Assembly (NCBI GenBank): GCA_902765735.1
Contig: CACXBB010000022.1
Location: forward strand, 1-64,000
Source: an uncultured Eubacteriales bacterium
Lineage (GTDB): Bacteria > Bacillota > Clostridia > Christensenellales > Aristaeellaceae
Length of the DNA stretch: 64,000 nt
Reading direction: 5' to 3'
Made by a program: the position numbers and the translations under genes. A model generated the notes under the pieces. The model was not told the origin of the DNA, did not search any database, and saw only the letters and a program-made list of their open reading frames with translations. Positions 16,452-26,772 of the stretch are shown here, piece by piece. Each line of letters starts with the position of its first letter. The first letter of the stretch is position 1.

Positions 16452-17418
16452 TTTCCTGAAAATACTGGCCACGCCGGAGTTCTTCTTTTCCATCATCCGC
16501 ATCTCCGCGCCGATACTGTTCGCCACGCTGGCAGCCATCGTGGTGGAGAAGGCAGGCTTCGCCAACATCGGCCTGGAGGGCCTGATGATGTTCTCCGCGC
16601 TGGCCGGCTCGCTGGTCAGCTACTACGCCGGCAGCTGGTTCTGGGGCTTCCTGGCGGCGCTGGCGACGGGCGTATTGATGTCGCTGATGATGGGCTTCTT
16701 CGCCTTCCAGCTCAAGACGGACATCATACTCGTCGGCATCGCCGTGAACATGATGGGCTCCGGCGGCACGCTGTTTCTGTGCAAGGTGATCACCAACCTG
16801 ACCCAGGGCAAGGCCATGGCCTCCACCACGGGCCTGATCACCAAGGCGCTGTGCATCCCGGACATCACCATTCCCCTCATCAACAAGATCCCCTTCCTGG
16901 GCAAGGTGCTCTCCGGGCACAACCTGCTGACCTACCTGGCCTTCCTGTTCGTATTCCTGACCTCGGTGATGCTCTACCGCACGTCCCTGGGCCTCAACAT
17001 CCGCGCCGTGGGCGAGAACCCCAACGCGGCCTCCTCCGTGGGTGTGTCGGTGATGCGCATCAAGTACATCGCCATGGCCTTCTCCGGGCTGATGAGCGGC
17101 TTCGGCGGGGCGTTCATGTCGATGGCCTACGCCCAGGGCTGGTCGCTGGACATGGTGTCCGGCCGCGGCTTCATCGCCCTGGCGGCGCAGGCCATGGGCG
17201 GCGGCGAATGCCTGGGCGGCATGCTGTCGGCGCTGGTGTTCGGCTTTGCCCAGGCGCTGGGCATCAAGTTCTCCGCCGTGGGCCTCGACTCCAACCTCGC
17301 CTCCCCCATCCCCTACGCCGTCACCATCATCGGCCTCGTGGTGTTCGCCGTGGTGCGCAATCGCCGCGTCAAAAAGCAGCACTCCGCCGCCGCGCTGGAG
17401 AAGGCCGCGGGTAGGTAA
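16444..17418 (+). CDS. Nucleoside ABC transporter permease, short subunit
   Basis: This 324-residue membrane protein matches YufQ/NupC: RISAPILFATLAAIVVEKAGFANIGLEGLMM, LGLNIRAVGENPNAASSVGVSV, and FSGLMSGFGGAFMSMAYAQGWS. It overlaps the previous gene by 8 bp, consistent with translational coupling and a heterodimeric channel. Confidence 0.92.
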   Translation: MLNFLKILATPEFFFSIIRISAPILFATLAAIVVEKAGFANIGLEGLMMFSALAGSLVSYYAGSWFWGFLAALATGVLMSLMMGFFAFQLKTDIILVGIAVNMMGSGGTLFLCKVITNLTQGKAMASTTGLITKALCIPDITIPLINKIPFLGKVLSGHNLLTYLAFLFVFLTSVMLYRTSLGLNIRAVGENPNAASSVGVSVMRIKYIAMAFSGLMSGFGGAFMSMAYAQGWSLDMVSGRGFIALAAQAMGGGECLGGMLSALVFGFAQALGIKFSAVGLDSNLASPIPYAVTIIGLVVFAVVRNRRVKKQHSAAALEKAAGR

Positions 17419-17429
17419 CGCAACATAGT

Positions 17430-17514
17430 TAGGAATGAGGAATTAGGAATTATGAAATGCAGTGCGAAAGTCGGCAGCTCAATTCCTAATTCCTAATTCC
17501 TAATTCCTCATTAA
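17430..17514. repeat. Empty heptamer-bracketed cassette
   Basis: Left run TTAGGAATGAGGAATTAGGAATTATG, about 28 bp of filler, right inverted run CAATTCCTAATTCCTAATTCC. No two-hairpin unit or gene lies between. It separates the importer from the nucleoside hydrolases. Confidence 0.85.
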
Positions 17515-17527
17515 AAGGAGACACGCC

Positions 17528-18478
17528 ATGACAACCCAACCAAAGATCCCCCTCATCCTCGACGGCGACCCCGGGCACGACGACGCCATCGCCTGGACCC
17601 TGGCACACGCCAGCGGCCGGTTCGACATCCGCGCGGTGACCACCTGCGCGGGGAACCAGACCATCGAGAAGACCACCTACAACGCGCTTCGGGTGTGCGC
17701 GCTGATCGGGCTGAACGTCCCGGTGGCCCGGGGCTGCCCGCGGCCGCTGCTGACCGCGCCCATGAACGCCCCCTCGGTGCACGGCGAATCCGGGCTGGAC
17801 GGTCCCGCGCTGCCGGAGCCCGCCTTCGAGATACAGCCCTTCGGCGCGGTGGAACTGATGGCCCGGGTCCTGCGCGAAAGCAGTGAGCCGGTGACCCTCG
17901 TGTCCACCGGCCCCATGACCAACACCGCCGCGCTGCTGCTCGCCCACCCGGAGCTGAAGCCCAAAATCGCCCGGATCAGCCTGATGGGCGGCGGGCTTCT
18001 GCACGGCAACTGGACCCCCGCGGCGGAGTTCAACATCCTCGTGGACCCGGAGGCTGCGAAGATCGTGTTCGAATCCGGCCTGCCGATACTGATGGCGGGG
18101 CTGGACGTCACCGAGAAAGCCCTGATCCTGCCGGAGGACTTTGCGCGCATCCGGGAGCAGGGCAGCGCCGTGAGCGACGTGGTGTGGCAGTGGCTGGAGT
18201 TCTTCTATAAATTCCACCGGAACCTGGGCTACGCCGGCGCGCCGATGCACGACCCCTGCGCGGTGATGGCGCTTCTGTACCCGGAGCTTTTCACCATGAA
18301 GGACTGCTACGTGCAGATCGAGACCCTGGGCGACTACTGCAAGGGCGCCACCGTCCCGGACTGGCACGGCGCCGCGGGCCATGCCCCCAACGCCACGTGT
18401 CTTATGGACGTGGACCGGGACGCCTTCGCGGACCGGCTCGTTCAACTGATCGCCCGCTACAAGGAGGTGCGCCCATGA
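17528..18478 (+). CDS. Inosine-uridine preferring nucleoside hydrolase family protein
   Basis: This 316-residue protein carries the calcium-binding N-terminal motif ILDGDPGHDDAIAW (D-x-D-x(3)-DD) of the IunH family. TPAAEFNILVDPEAAKIVFESG and APMHDPCAVMALLYP complete the active-site set. It splits ribonucleosides into base and ribose in the cytoplasm. Placed behind the nucleoside importer, it would process imported nucleosides. It overlaps the next paralogue by 4 bp (ATGA). Confidence 0.93.
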   Translation: MTTQPKIPLILDGDPGHDDAIAWTLAHASGRFDIRAVTTCAGNQTIEKTTYNALRVCALIGLNVPVARGCPRPLLTAPMNAPSVHGESGLDGPALPEPAFEIQPFGAVELMARVLRESSEPVTLVSTGPMTNTAALLLAHPELKPKIARISLMGGGLLHGNWTPAAEFNILVDPEAAKIVFESGLPILMAGLDVTEKALILPEDFARIREQGSAVSDVVWQWLEFFYKFHRNLGYAGAPMHDPCAVMALLYPELFTMKDCYVQIETLGDYCKGATVPDWHGAAGHAPNATCLMDVDRDAFADRLVQLIARYKEVRP

Positions 18479-19410
18479 ACCCGATCCCCGTGTGGATGGA
18501 CTGCGACACCGGCACCGACGACGCCGTGGCCATCATGCTGGCCCACTGGCTGGAGGGCATCGACCTGAAGGCCATCTCTGCCGTCTGCGGCAACACCACC
18601 CAGCAAAACGCCTTCCTGAACACCCACCGCATCTGCAGGCTGATGGGCGGGCACTACCCCGTGTACCGGGGCGCGGAACAGCCCTTGATGAAGCCCCTGC
18701 ACACCGCGGCCGAAGTCCACGGCGAAAACGGCCTGGGCGACGTGGACCTGCCGCTGCCGGAGGACCTCGCCACGCCCCCCGAGCCCGCCTGGGACGCCCT
18801 GTACGCCTGCGCGAAGTCCATGCCGGGCCAGCTCCGGCTGGTGCCCACCGGCCCGCTGACCAATGTAGCCACGGCCTTCATCAAGTACCCGGACCTGCCC
18901 TCGCTTCTCCACTCGGTCACCTTCATGGGCGGCTCCGCCGGGCCGGGCAACGTCACCCCCGCCGCGGAGTTCAACTTCTACACCGACCCCCACGCCGCCG
19001 AGCTGGTGCTCAAGAGTGGCGCGAAGCTCACGATGTGCGGCCTCGACGTGACCCTCCAGGCCTACTTCACCCCGGAGGAGCTGGACGCGCTGGCCGCCTC
19101 GGGCTCCCGGGCCGGCCGCTTCGCCCATGACTGCAACCAGCGCGCCTGGAAGGCGCTTCACAAAATTGGCCAGCCCGGCTTCTGCATGCACGACTCCTGC
19201 CCTGTTATGTATCTCGCCCACCCCGAGCTGTTCGAGGGCGAGATGGCCGGGGTCGCCATCGAGACCCGCGCCGAGCTCACCGCCGGCAAGTCCGTCACCG
19301 ACCTCTACAGCGATAAGCAGTTCCCCTTCAAAAACGCCCTCGTGCTCCTCAGGGTGGACCGCACCCGCTTCATCGACATCCTCACCGACTGCCTCCTGAG
19401 CATCGGCTGA
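18475..19410 (+). CDS. Second nucleoside hydrolase family protein
   Basis: This 311-residue IunH-family paralogue starts MNPIPVWMDCDTGTDDAVAIMLA, with the D-x-D-x(3)-DD motif, then NTTQQN, TPAAEFNFYTDPHAAELVLKSG and CMHDSCPVMYLAHPELF. The ATG at 18475 has the SD AAGGAGG and overlaps the preceding stop. Two adjacent, clearly diverged hydrolases suggest different nucleoside preferences. A strong terminator follows. Confidence 0.93.
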   Translation: MNPIPVWMDCDTGTDDAVAIMLAHWLEGIDLKAISAVCGNTTQQNAFLNTHRICRLMGGHYPVYRGAEQPLMKPLHTAAEVHGENGLGDVDLPLPEDLATPPEPAWDALYACAKSMPGQLRLVPTGPLTNVATAFIKYPDLPSLLHSVTFMGGSAGPGNVTPAAEFNFYTDPHAAELVLKSGAKLTMCGLDVTLQAYFTPEELDALAASGSRAGRFAHDCNQRAWKALHKIGQPGFCMHDSCPVMYLAHPELFEGEMAGVAIETRAELTAGKSVTDLYSDKQFPFKNALVLLRVDRTRFIDILTDCLLSIG

Positions 19411-19423
19411 TCCCAAAAAACAG

Positions 19424-19470
19424 TGCCGCCGCCGCGTCGATATACATCCAACGCGGCAGCGGCATTTTTT
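19424..19470 (+). terminator. Rho-independent terminator of the nucleoside operon
   Basis: A 14-bp stem TGCCGCCGCCGCGT/ACGCGGCAGCGGCA (one mismatch) followed by T6. Confidence 0.9.
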
Positions 19471-19529
19471 CCTGTCCAATAGCGATTCCGCGCCCCCTCA
19501 GTCAGCCTGCACAGGGGAGCCTGAGCTCC

Positions 19530-19855
19530 GTAGGGACGCCATTCATGGCGTCCGCAAAGCCTCCCCTGTGTAAGGGGAGGTGGCCCGCAGGGCCGGAGGG
19601 GTTGCCAAGCCTTCCCCTTCAGGGGAAGGTGCCGAACTCAGTGAGGCGGAAGAGGTCATGCCTTCCCCTTCAGGGGAAGGTGCCGAACTCAGTGAGGCGG
19701 AAGAGGTCATGCCTTCCCCTTCAGGGGAAGGTGGCTGGCCGCAGGCCAGACGGAAGAGGTCGTCCCCGCCATCCGCGGACGCCATGAATGGCGTCCCTAC
19801 AATGGAGCTCGTACCGACACAGCCCCTACTCCCTACTCCCTACTCCCTACTCCCT
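19530..19855. repeat. Composite repeat region between inverted family-F hairpins
   Basis: GTAGGGACGCCATTCATGG (19530 onward) and its inverse ending at 19800 enclose one family-A unit (19559-19604) and three family-B units (from 19609, 19660 and 19711; second hairpins GCCGAACTCAGTGAGGC twice, then CTGGCCGCAGGCCAG). A CCCTACT heptamer run at about 19826-19860 closes the region. There is no gene here on either strand before the vanX-like stop. Confidence 0.88.
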
Positions 19856-19867
19856 CTTCCCTGCCCC

Positions 19868-20524
19868 TCACCCCCTCGCCAGGTACCTCCCCGACACGGG
19901 AAACTCGAAATACGTCTGCGGATACGGCTCATCCCCCAGCGCGAAGTGCCACCACTCGCAGTCGATGGGCTGAAAGCCGTTGCGCACCATGGCCTTTTGC
20001 AGGAACATGCGGTTTTCGTGCTGCGCCTCGGTGACGGCGGCGCTGTCGGGGCGCGAGACCTCGCTGAACAAATCGAAGGGGCTCCCCATGTCCACCTCCT
20101 TGCCGGTGCGCATGTCCAGCAGCGTCAGATCCACGGCGCTGCCCCGGCTGTGGGAGGACTGGCTGGCGATATAGCCCCGCTTGAACAGCTCCTGCTTCTC
20201 GAGATCGGGGTAGAAGAAGGGCTTCATGCGCAGGTCCAGGTCGTCGATGCCCCACATCACGAAGTGCCGAACGGCGTTCGCGGGGCGATAGGCGTCGTAG
20301 ATCTTGAGCCGGTAGCCCTGCACGTTGACCTCCCCGGCCACGCGCTTGAGCGCCCGGGCAGCCTCCACGGTCAACAGCGCCACCGGCTCCTCATACCCGT
20401 CCACGCGCTCCCCCACGAAGTTGTAGGTGGAGTAGTAGCGTATCTCCTGCACGATCCCCGGAATGTAGTCTGCCAGCAGCACAAACCCCGAGGAATCCAT
20501 CGTCACTTTCTGTTTGTAGTCCAT
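19868..20524 (-). CDS. D-alanyl-D-alanine dipeptidase (VanX/DdpX-like, M15D)
   Basis: This 218-residue protein has the M15D zinc-site signature SSHSRGSAVDLTLLD (H-x(6)-D) and the distal ECEWWH equivalent DCEWWHFA. The family hydrolyses D-Ala-D-Ala, either for vancomycin resistance or for wall turnover. No vanHA genes are nearby, so resistance is not implied. No signal peptide is seen, so it is likely cytoplasmic. An upstream ATG at 20545 lacks an SD; the ATG at 20524 has AAAGGA 11 bp upstream and is preferred. It may be co-oriented with, but is terminated from, the gene upstream. Confidence 0.87.
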   Translation of the reverse strand: MDYKQKVTMDSSGFVLLADYIPGIVQEIRYYSTYNFVGERVDGYEEPVALLTVEAARALKRVAGEVNVQGYRLKIYDAYRPANAVRHFVMWGIDDLDLRMKPFFYPDLEKQELFKRGYIASQSSHSRGSAVDLTLLDMRTGKEVDMGSPFDLFSEVSRPDSAAVTEAQHENRMFLQKAMVRNGFQPIDCEWWHFALGDEPYPQTYFEFPVSGRYLARG

Positions 20525-20544
20525 GATTATCCCGGTCCTTTCCA

Positions 20545-20576
20545 TGAAAATACGCCAGCGGCGATGCCGCTGGCGT
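20545..20576 (-). terminator. Terminator after the CxxC-repeat protein gene
   Basis: On the minus strand, ACGCCAGCGGC-ATC-GCCGCTGGCGT followed by ATTTT, 11 bp after the stop at 20588. Confidence 0.8.
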
Positions 20577-20587
20577 CGTTCGTTTAG

Positions 20588-22828
20588 TTACGGCACGTAC
20601 TCCCGGTTGATCTCGGTGATCCTGTTGCCCGCCACGGTGATGGTGGTGTTGTAGGGCACGAAGAAGCCGGTCGCGTCGCCGCGTATGGCGTCCACGATGC
20701 CGTCATAGCTGACGGACACGGTCCCCGCGTCGAGGTCAGAGCTGTCGTTGTACACGCATTCGGGGTCCAGCATGAGGGAGGTCACGCCCTGCTCGGTGTA
20801 GGTGGGCACGTCGCTCAGCATGCGCACCACGTAGCCGTCGGAGTCGGGGAAGGCCACCATCATGAAGCCGTCGCCGTCATTGCCGCCGTTGATCTCCATC
20901 TCCCGGACGTCGGGCATCTCGGGATCGATGGGCATGGGCACCGCGGAGGTGATCTCCACGGCCTCGCCGCCGACCATCAGGGTGTCGCCGGCGCGCAGGC
21001 TTTCGATCTGGGCGGTGTCATAGGTGTCCAGCGCGTAGATGTGTATCGCGTTGATGAAGGCGCCGGAGGCCAATGCGGCGACGTCGCCCTGGTTGAAGGA
21101 CACGGGCAGCACCGCGTCGCCCAGGTTGTTCACGTCCACCGGCCCGGCCAGCGGATACACGGTCTTCGGCGCGGGGGTGTTGCTGTTGGCGAAGGTGATC
21201 TCGTTGCTCAGCCACTTGGCGCCGCTCTGGTCGGACACCGCCAGCGCCGCGAAGTTCAGGCTGCCCTCGCCCCAGTCGTCGTCCGCGCTGAAGGTGCCGG
21301 ACACGCTGTTGCCGGCGTTGGGCTTGAGCTCCTCGCCGTCCAGCACCATCACCAGGTTGTTGCGCTTGAAGTCGGCGCGGTCGCCGAAGGTCAGAAGCAG
21401 CGCCACGAAGTGGGCCTTCTCGCTGCCCAGGTTGGTCAGCGTCCAGCTGTAATTCTTGATGCAGTTGGCGTCGTCCGCTCCCACCACGTCCAGCGTCAGC
21501 GCCAGGTTGACGGGCGTGGTCGCGTCGCCCTCGCCCTTCCAGGTGTCGTCGTCCATAGTCTCGAACCAGGCGTTCATCAGGGCGTCCACCTCGGCGGGGC
21601 GTATCCTGCCCGGCACAAACTGCACGCCGCGCTCCCCGGCGAACCTGGCCATGGCCTTGTCCAGCTTGCCGCCGTAGATGCCGTCGAAGCTGCCCACGTC
21701 GTAGCCCATCGCGCCCAGGATCTGCTGCATGGCGCGGATCTCCTCGCCGCGGCTCTTGATCTCGTAGCCGTCGCTGGATTCCACGACCTCATGCTGCTCG
21801 TAGCCGCAGTCCTTGCACACGCGCCTGCGCTCACCGGGCTCGGTGCGGGTCATCTCCTTCACCGTCTCCCAGGGGCCGAAGTCATGGTTCAGGCGCTGCA
21901 GCGTCTGGGGCCAGGCGACGCCGTCGGCGGTCAGGCCCTCGTCGGCCTGGAACTGCTTGAGCGCCTTCTCGGTGCCGGCGCCGAACGCGCCGTCCGCGCC
22001 GCCGGCGTTCAGGTAGCCCAGCTCCACCAGCCGCTGCTGCATGCTGTACACGGCGTCGCCCCGGGCCTTGCGCCGCAGGGTGCCCTCGGGATCAAAGCTC
22101 TCCTCGCCGCCGTCGTAGCCGCACACGGTGCAGATCTTCGCCCGGGTGCCGCAGGAGTGGTCGGTGGGCTCCACCAGCACGCGCCACTCGTAGCTGTGGG
22201 CCAGCTTGTCCAGCGTCTGATGATCCTGCTTGCCGCACACCCGGCAGGTGCGCACGCGCTCGCCGGTCTGGGTGCAGCTGGGCTCCCGGGTCATCGTCCA
22301 CGGGGTGTAGTCGTGATCGGCCAGGAAGGTCTTCTTCTCCCGATGCCCGCAGATCTGGCAGACGCGGGTCCGCTCGCCCTTCTGGACGCAGGTCGCCGCC
22401 TTGGTCACCTGCCACGGCCCGTACTGGTGCTTGGTCTTGCCGATCTCCTTGCTCTGCGTCGCGCCGCAGGTGGCACAGGTGCGCACCTTCAGGCCCTTGT
22501 GGTCGCAGCTGGGCTGTATGGTCACGCGCCAGGGGCCCCAGGCGTGCTTGTGGGGCTGGAGGGCCGACAGGTGCTTGAACATCATCCAGCCGGTCTTGAC
22601 CTGGCCCTTCTTGTTGATGTAGCTGATGTGCGCCCAGCCGTGGCCGTCGTCCTCAAACACGTCCACCGCGCCCGCGAAGGGCAGCCGGCTGATGACGTCC
22701 GAGTCCTTGCTGTTGTGCTTGTGGACCTTGCCGGGATCGCTGTTGACATAGAGGGGGTACGCCGCCGCCGACATCACCAGTGCCGCGACGATCAGCAGCG
22801 CCGCCACGGCCGTGAACAGCTTCTTCAT
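20588..22828 (-). CDS. Exported CxxC-repeat protein with SH3-like and two peptidoglycan-binding domains
   Basis: This 746-residue protein has a signal peptide (MKKLFTAVAALLIVAALVMSAAA) and an SH3-like segment (about 25-85). Four to five repeats of about 45 residues follow, of the form W-x-V-T-x(4)-C-x(4)-G-x(3)-R-x-C-x(2)-CG (RTCATCGA, RVCQICGH, RTCRVCGK, KICTVCGYD; later RRVCKDCGYE). Two PG_binding_1-type repeats are interleaved: GDAVYSMQQRLVELGYL...DGAFGAGTEKALKQFQ and GEEIRAMQQILGAMGYD...DGIYGG. The paired cysteines look like zinc-ribbon or disulfide knuckles. The C-terminal half (about 400-746) is beta-rich and unrecognised. It is probably wall-associated; function unknown. The SD is GGAGGAAAGCG. 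Confidence 0.75.
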   Translation of the reverse strand: MKKLFTAVAALLIVAALVMSAAAYPLYVNSDPGKVHKHNSKDSDVISRLPFAGAVDVFEDDGHGWAHISYINKKGQVKTGWMMFKHLSALQPHKHAWGPWRVTIQPSCDHKGLKVRTCATCGATQSKEIGKTKHQYGPWQVTKAATCVQKGERTRVCQICGHREKKTFLADHDYTPWTMTREPSCTQTGERVRTCRVCGKQDHQTLDKLAHSYEWRVLVEPTDHSCGTRAKICTVCGYDGGEESFDPEGTLRRKARGDAVYSMQQRLVELGYLNAGGADGAFGAGTEKALKQFQADEGLTADGVAWPQTLQRLNHDFGPWETVKEMTRTEPGERRRVCKDCGYEQHEVVESSDGYEIKSRGEEIRAMQQILGAMGYDVGSFDGIYGGKLDKAMARFAGERGVQFVPGRIRPAEVDALMNAWFETMDDDTWKGEGDATTPVNLALTLDVVGADDANCIKNYSWTLTNLGSEKAHFVALLLTFGDRADFKRNNLVMVLDGEELKPNAGNSVSGTFSADDDWGEGSLNFAALAVSDQSGAKWLSNEITFANSNTPAPKTVYPLAGPVDVNNLGDAVLPVSFNQGDVAALASGAFINAIHIYALDTYDTAQIESLRAGDTLMVGGEAVEITSAVPMPIDPEMPDVREMEINGGNDGDGFMMVAFPDSDGYVVRMLSDVPTYTEQGVTSLMLDPECVYNDSSDLDAGTVSVSYDGIVDAIRGDATGFFVPYNTTITVAGNRITEINREYVP

Positions 22829-22890
22829 CTCGCTTTCCTCCTTTTCAGATTTGCGGGGTTTACATGAAACGGTTCGCGCAATGCGCCAAA

Positions 22891-22907
22891 TTGACAGATA
22901 CTGTCAA
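22891..22907. promoter_or_regulatory. Palindrome upstream of the CxxC-repeat protein gene
   Basis: TTGACAG-ATA-CTGTCAA is a perfect 7-bp inverted repeat about 60 bp upstream of the minus-strand start. A minus-strand TATAAT (22919-22924) lies just above it. It may be an operator; no regulator is assigned. Confidence 0.4.
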
Positions 22908-22996
22908 CGGTATACCTCATTATACAACAAAAAGAGTGGACAATAAAGGCCCGCATGGCCCGCAAATTGTGACGATTGTTTAACAAAACAGGTTCG

Positions 22997-23275
22997 GGGA
23001 ATGGACAATAGGCAATAGACAATAGGCAATAGGAATAGCCGGTTTCTTCGTAGGGGCGCCGATGCGGCGCCCGCCCTGCCTCCCCTGTGTAAGGGGAGGT
23101 GGCCCGTAGGGCCGGAGGGGTTGCCCTGCCTTCCCCTTCAGGGGAAGGTGGCAGCCCGTAGGGCTGACGGAAGAGGTCGTCCCCGCGATCCGCGGACGCC
23201 ATGAATGGCGTCCCTACGATGGGACTCGTACCGACGCAACCCCTACTCCTTACTCCCTACTCCCTACTCCCCCCG
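22997..23275. repeat. Composite repeat cassette between the CxxC protein gene and guaB
   Basis: A third heptamer type (ACAATAGGCAATAGACAATAG, 23004-23034) marks the left. Next come a family-F hairpin GGGGCGCC-GATGC-GGCGCCC, a family-A unit (23078-23123), a family-B unit (23128-23180, CAGCCCGTAGGGCTG), an inverted family-F hairpin and a CTCCCTACTCCCTACTCC run at the right. Nothing coding is seen in 22829-23358. Confidence 0.85.
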
Positions 23276-23322
23276 ACCCGAAATTTAACGCCAATCCCCT
23301 AACAGGCTTTTTATGCGGTTGT

Positions 23323-23328
23323 TATAAT
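23323..23328 (+). promoter_or_regulatory. Probable -10 box of guaB
   Basis: TATAAT lies about 30 bp before the start codon. The -35 region (TAACAG, 17 bp upstream) is weak. No guanine riboswitch or PurR box is evident. Confidence 0.45.
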
Positions 23329-23331
23329 TAA

Positions 23332-24810
<1,479 letters not shown>

Positions 24811-24821
24811 TTTCAGCGCAC

Positions 24822-24854
24822 AAAAATCCCGCATCGCGATGATGCGGGATTTTT
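24822..24854. terminator. Bidirectional terminator between guaB and the convergent lipoprotein gene
   Basis: AAAAATCCCGCATC-GCGAT-GATGCGGGATTTTT has A and T runs on both sides and serves both converging genes. Confidence 0.92.
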
Positions 24855-24858
24855 GTGG

Positions 24859-25152
24859 TCAGTACAGCGTCGACCATTTCAATTCGGCGTCGGCGCCGGG
24901 AATCCATCCGGTGACATCCTCCCAGGTCACGCCGTACCAGGGATTGTGGTCCTCATCATACCGGGTAAAGCCGCTGTATTCCAACTCGGTATCCTCGACG
25001 GCCTCCATGAGCACCTCGCCCTCGGGGTCGGGGGTCTCGCGGATCTCGGAATCCCGTATGGTCACCGCCCAGCCCTCGCACTCCGCCAAAGCGCCCGCCG
25101 CACAGCCGATCAACAGCATGAGCGCCGCAAGCGCCGCGATCCATCGTTTCAT
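24859..25152 (-). CDS. Small SH3-like lipoprotein
   Basis: About 97 residues. MKRWIAALAALMLLIGCAAGALAE is a lipoprotein-type signal (lipobox LIGC). A single SH3-like segment follows (WAVTIRDSEIRETPDPEGEVL, ending WYGVTWEDVTGWIPGADAEL). It is likely membrane-anchored on the outer face; role unknown. Two adjacent ATGs at 25155 and 25152 share the SD GGAG; the second has the better spacing. The gene converges on guaB. Confidence 0.72.
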   Translation of the reverse strand: MKRWIAALAALMLLIGCAAGALAECEGWAVTIRDSEIRETPDPEGEVLMEAVEDTELEYSGFTRYDEDHNPWYGVTWEDVTGWIPGADAELKWSTLY

Positions 25153-25261
25153 CATAAACGCTCCATTTCCGATAAACACTCCGTTTTCGTCGTTACCGTC
25201 AATAGCGGGCATCCACGCCCATTTTTACATGTTCTTATTATATACCTTTTCCGCGCGCTTG

Positions 25262-25657
25262 TCAAGCACCGCCCCGCGGCTTCCGCCCTGTGCCCCTTTT
25301 GTCCGTGAGGTCAAAGCTCATCCGCATGAGCATCTCCAGCGTCTCCCGGGGCAGACTCCCCTCCAGCCGGACGCTGATCCAAAGCTGCTTGTTCATGTGG
25401 TACGCCGGGAGGATGTCGGGGTACTCCTGCCGCAGGGCGTAGCTCAGCATCGGGTCGCACTTCAGGTTCAAAATCACCGCCTGGCCCGGCCCGGCGAGGC
25501 CCACCCGGTCCCGGGGCGCTCTGAACACCAGCCCGAACCACTTGCCCGTGTCCCCGTGGCGCAGCACGGTGGAGTAGTCATCCCCCTCGAAGGGCGCGTC
25601 GGCCGCGCTGCCCGGCAGCTGCAGGGCCATGTCGATGATCTGTTCGCGGGTGTACAT
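25262..25657 (-). CDS. MmcQ/YjbR family protein
   Basis: This 131-residue protein matches the MmcQ/YjbR fold: MYTREQIIDMALQLPGSAADAPF, then GKWFGLVF, VILNLKCDPMLSYALRQEYPDILPAYHMNKQLWISV. The family is widespread with a double-wing DNA-binding-like fold but no settled function. The start at 25657 has AGGAGG 8 bp upstream. An in-frame extension to 25774 lacks an SD. Confidence 0.85.
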   Translation of the reverse strand: MYTREQIIDMALQLPGSAADAPFEGDDYSTVLRHGDTGKWFGLVFRAPRDRVGLAGPGQAVILNLKCDPMLSYALRQEYPDILPAYHMNKQLWISVRLEGSLPRETLEMLMRMSFDLTDKRGTGRKPRGGA

Positions 25658-25798
25658 GCCAAAAGCCTCCTGTCGCAGTCTCTCCCGCCCATCATACCAC
25701 AGCCCCGCCCTCCGCGCAACCGTCAAAGCTGCCCTTTGCCCGCAGGGCGGCCGGCACCGCCACCTTAAACCCATACATATTCATGCGACAATTACAAC

Positions 25799-25827
25799 TT
25801 GCAATTTACAGGATTCTATTCTATAAT
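25799..25827 (+). promoter_or_regulatory. Sigma-A-type promoter of the liv operon
   Basis: TTGCAA (25799-25804), 17-bp spacer, TATAAT (25822-25827). The leader is AT-rich and includes AATATT/AATATT inverted sequence just downstream of the -10. Confidence 0.78.
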
Positions 25828-25905
25828 ATTAAAGAAATAATATTCTCCAACTATATATGCAGATTCCGGCGCTTTTTTTCGTCAGGTCAGGAGGGGGAGC
25901 GAAAC

Positions 25906-26769
25906 TTGGACATTTTCCTTCAAGCATGTGTCAACGGCCTGTTGATGGGGGGCTTTTATTCCCTGATGGGCATGGGGCAGAACGTGATCTTCGGCGTGAT
26001 GAAGATCGTGAACTTCTGCCACGGTGAGATGCTGATGGTGGGCATGTATCTGACGTACGTGCTCTCCACCACGTTCGGGCTGGACCCGTACCTGTGCGTG
26101 CCCTTCGTGGCGGTGCTGATGTTCATGTTGGGCGCGGTGATCCAGCACACGCTGATCACGCCCTCCCTGGGCACGAAGAGCTTCACGAACCTGCTGTTTC
26201 TGACGGTGGGCCTGGGGCTTCTCTTGTCCAACGGCGCGCTGGTGATCTTCGGCTCCGAGTACCGCACTATCCCCACCGCCTACTCCCAGACCTACATAAG
26301 CTTGGGTCCGGTGAACGTGGCCCTGCCGCGCCTCATCAGCTTCTGCGTGCTGGTGGTGATCTCGGTGGTGCTGTTTGCGTTTTTGAAGTACACCACCACC
26401 GGCAAGCAGATCCGCGCCGTGTCCCAGAACCCGGTGGGCGCGGAGGTGGTGGGCATCAACGCCAGGCGTATCTACATACTGACCTACGGCATCGGCACCG
26501 CCCTGGCGGGCGTGGCCGGCGCGCTGCTGACCGGCTTCTACACCATCTTCCCCACGGCGGGCGCGTCCTTCGGCTTCCGGGCGCTGATCGTGGTGGTGGT
26601 AGGCGGCCTGGGGTCCATCCCCGGCGCGTTCTTCGCGGGCATCTTCCTGGGGCTGCTTGAGACGATGGTCGCCCTCTTCATCAGCCCGTCCTACAGCGAC
26701 CTGATCGTTTTCATCACCTTTATCGTGATACTGGTGGTGCGTCAGATGATTATCATCAGGAGGAAGTAA
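25906..26769 (+). CDS. livH: Branched-chain amino acid-type ABC permease LivH
   Basis: This 287-residue permease has about eight membrane segments. The LivH motifs are GLLMGGFYSLMGMGQNVIFGVMKIVNFCHGEMLMVG, KQIRAVSQNPVGAEVVGINARRIY and GGLGSIPGAFFAG. The start is placed at the TTG at 25906, which follows a strong SD AGGAGGGGG. A longer frame from an ATG at 25783 begins before the promoter and lacks an SD. It is first in a five-gene importer operon. Confidence 0.9.
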   Translation: MDIFLQACVNGLLMGGFYSLMGMGQNVIFGVMKIVNFCHGEMLMVGMYLTYVLSTTFGLDPYLCVPFVAVLMFMLGAVIQHTLITPSLGTKSFTNLLFLTVGLGLLLSNGALVIFGSEYRTIPTAYSQTYISLGPVNVALPRLISFCVLVVISVVLFAFLKYTTTGKQIRAVSQNPVGAEVVGINARRIYILTYGIGTALAGVAGALLTGFYTIFPTAGASFGFRALIVVVVGGLGSIPGAFFAGIFLGLLETMVALFISPSYSDLIVFITFIVILVVRQMIIIRRK

Positions 26770-26772
26770 ACC

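Noticed and set aside
19580..20587. 335-residue plus-strand frame at the vanX-like gene
   Set aside because: The frame begins in repeats and is antisense to a dipeptidase with intact zinc motifs.
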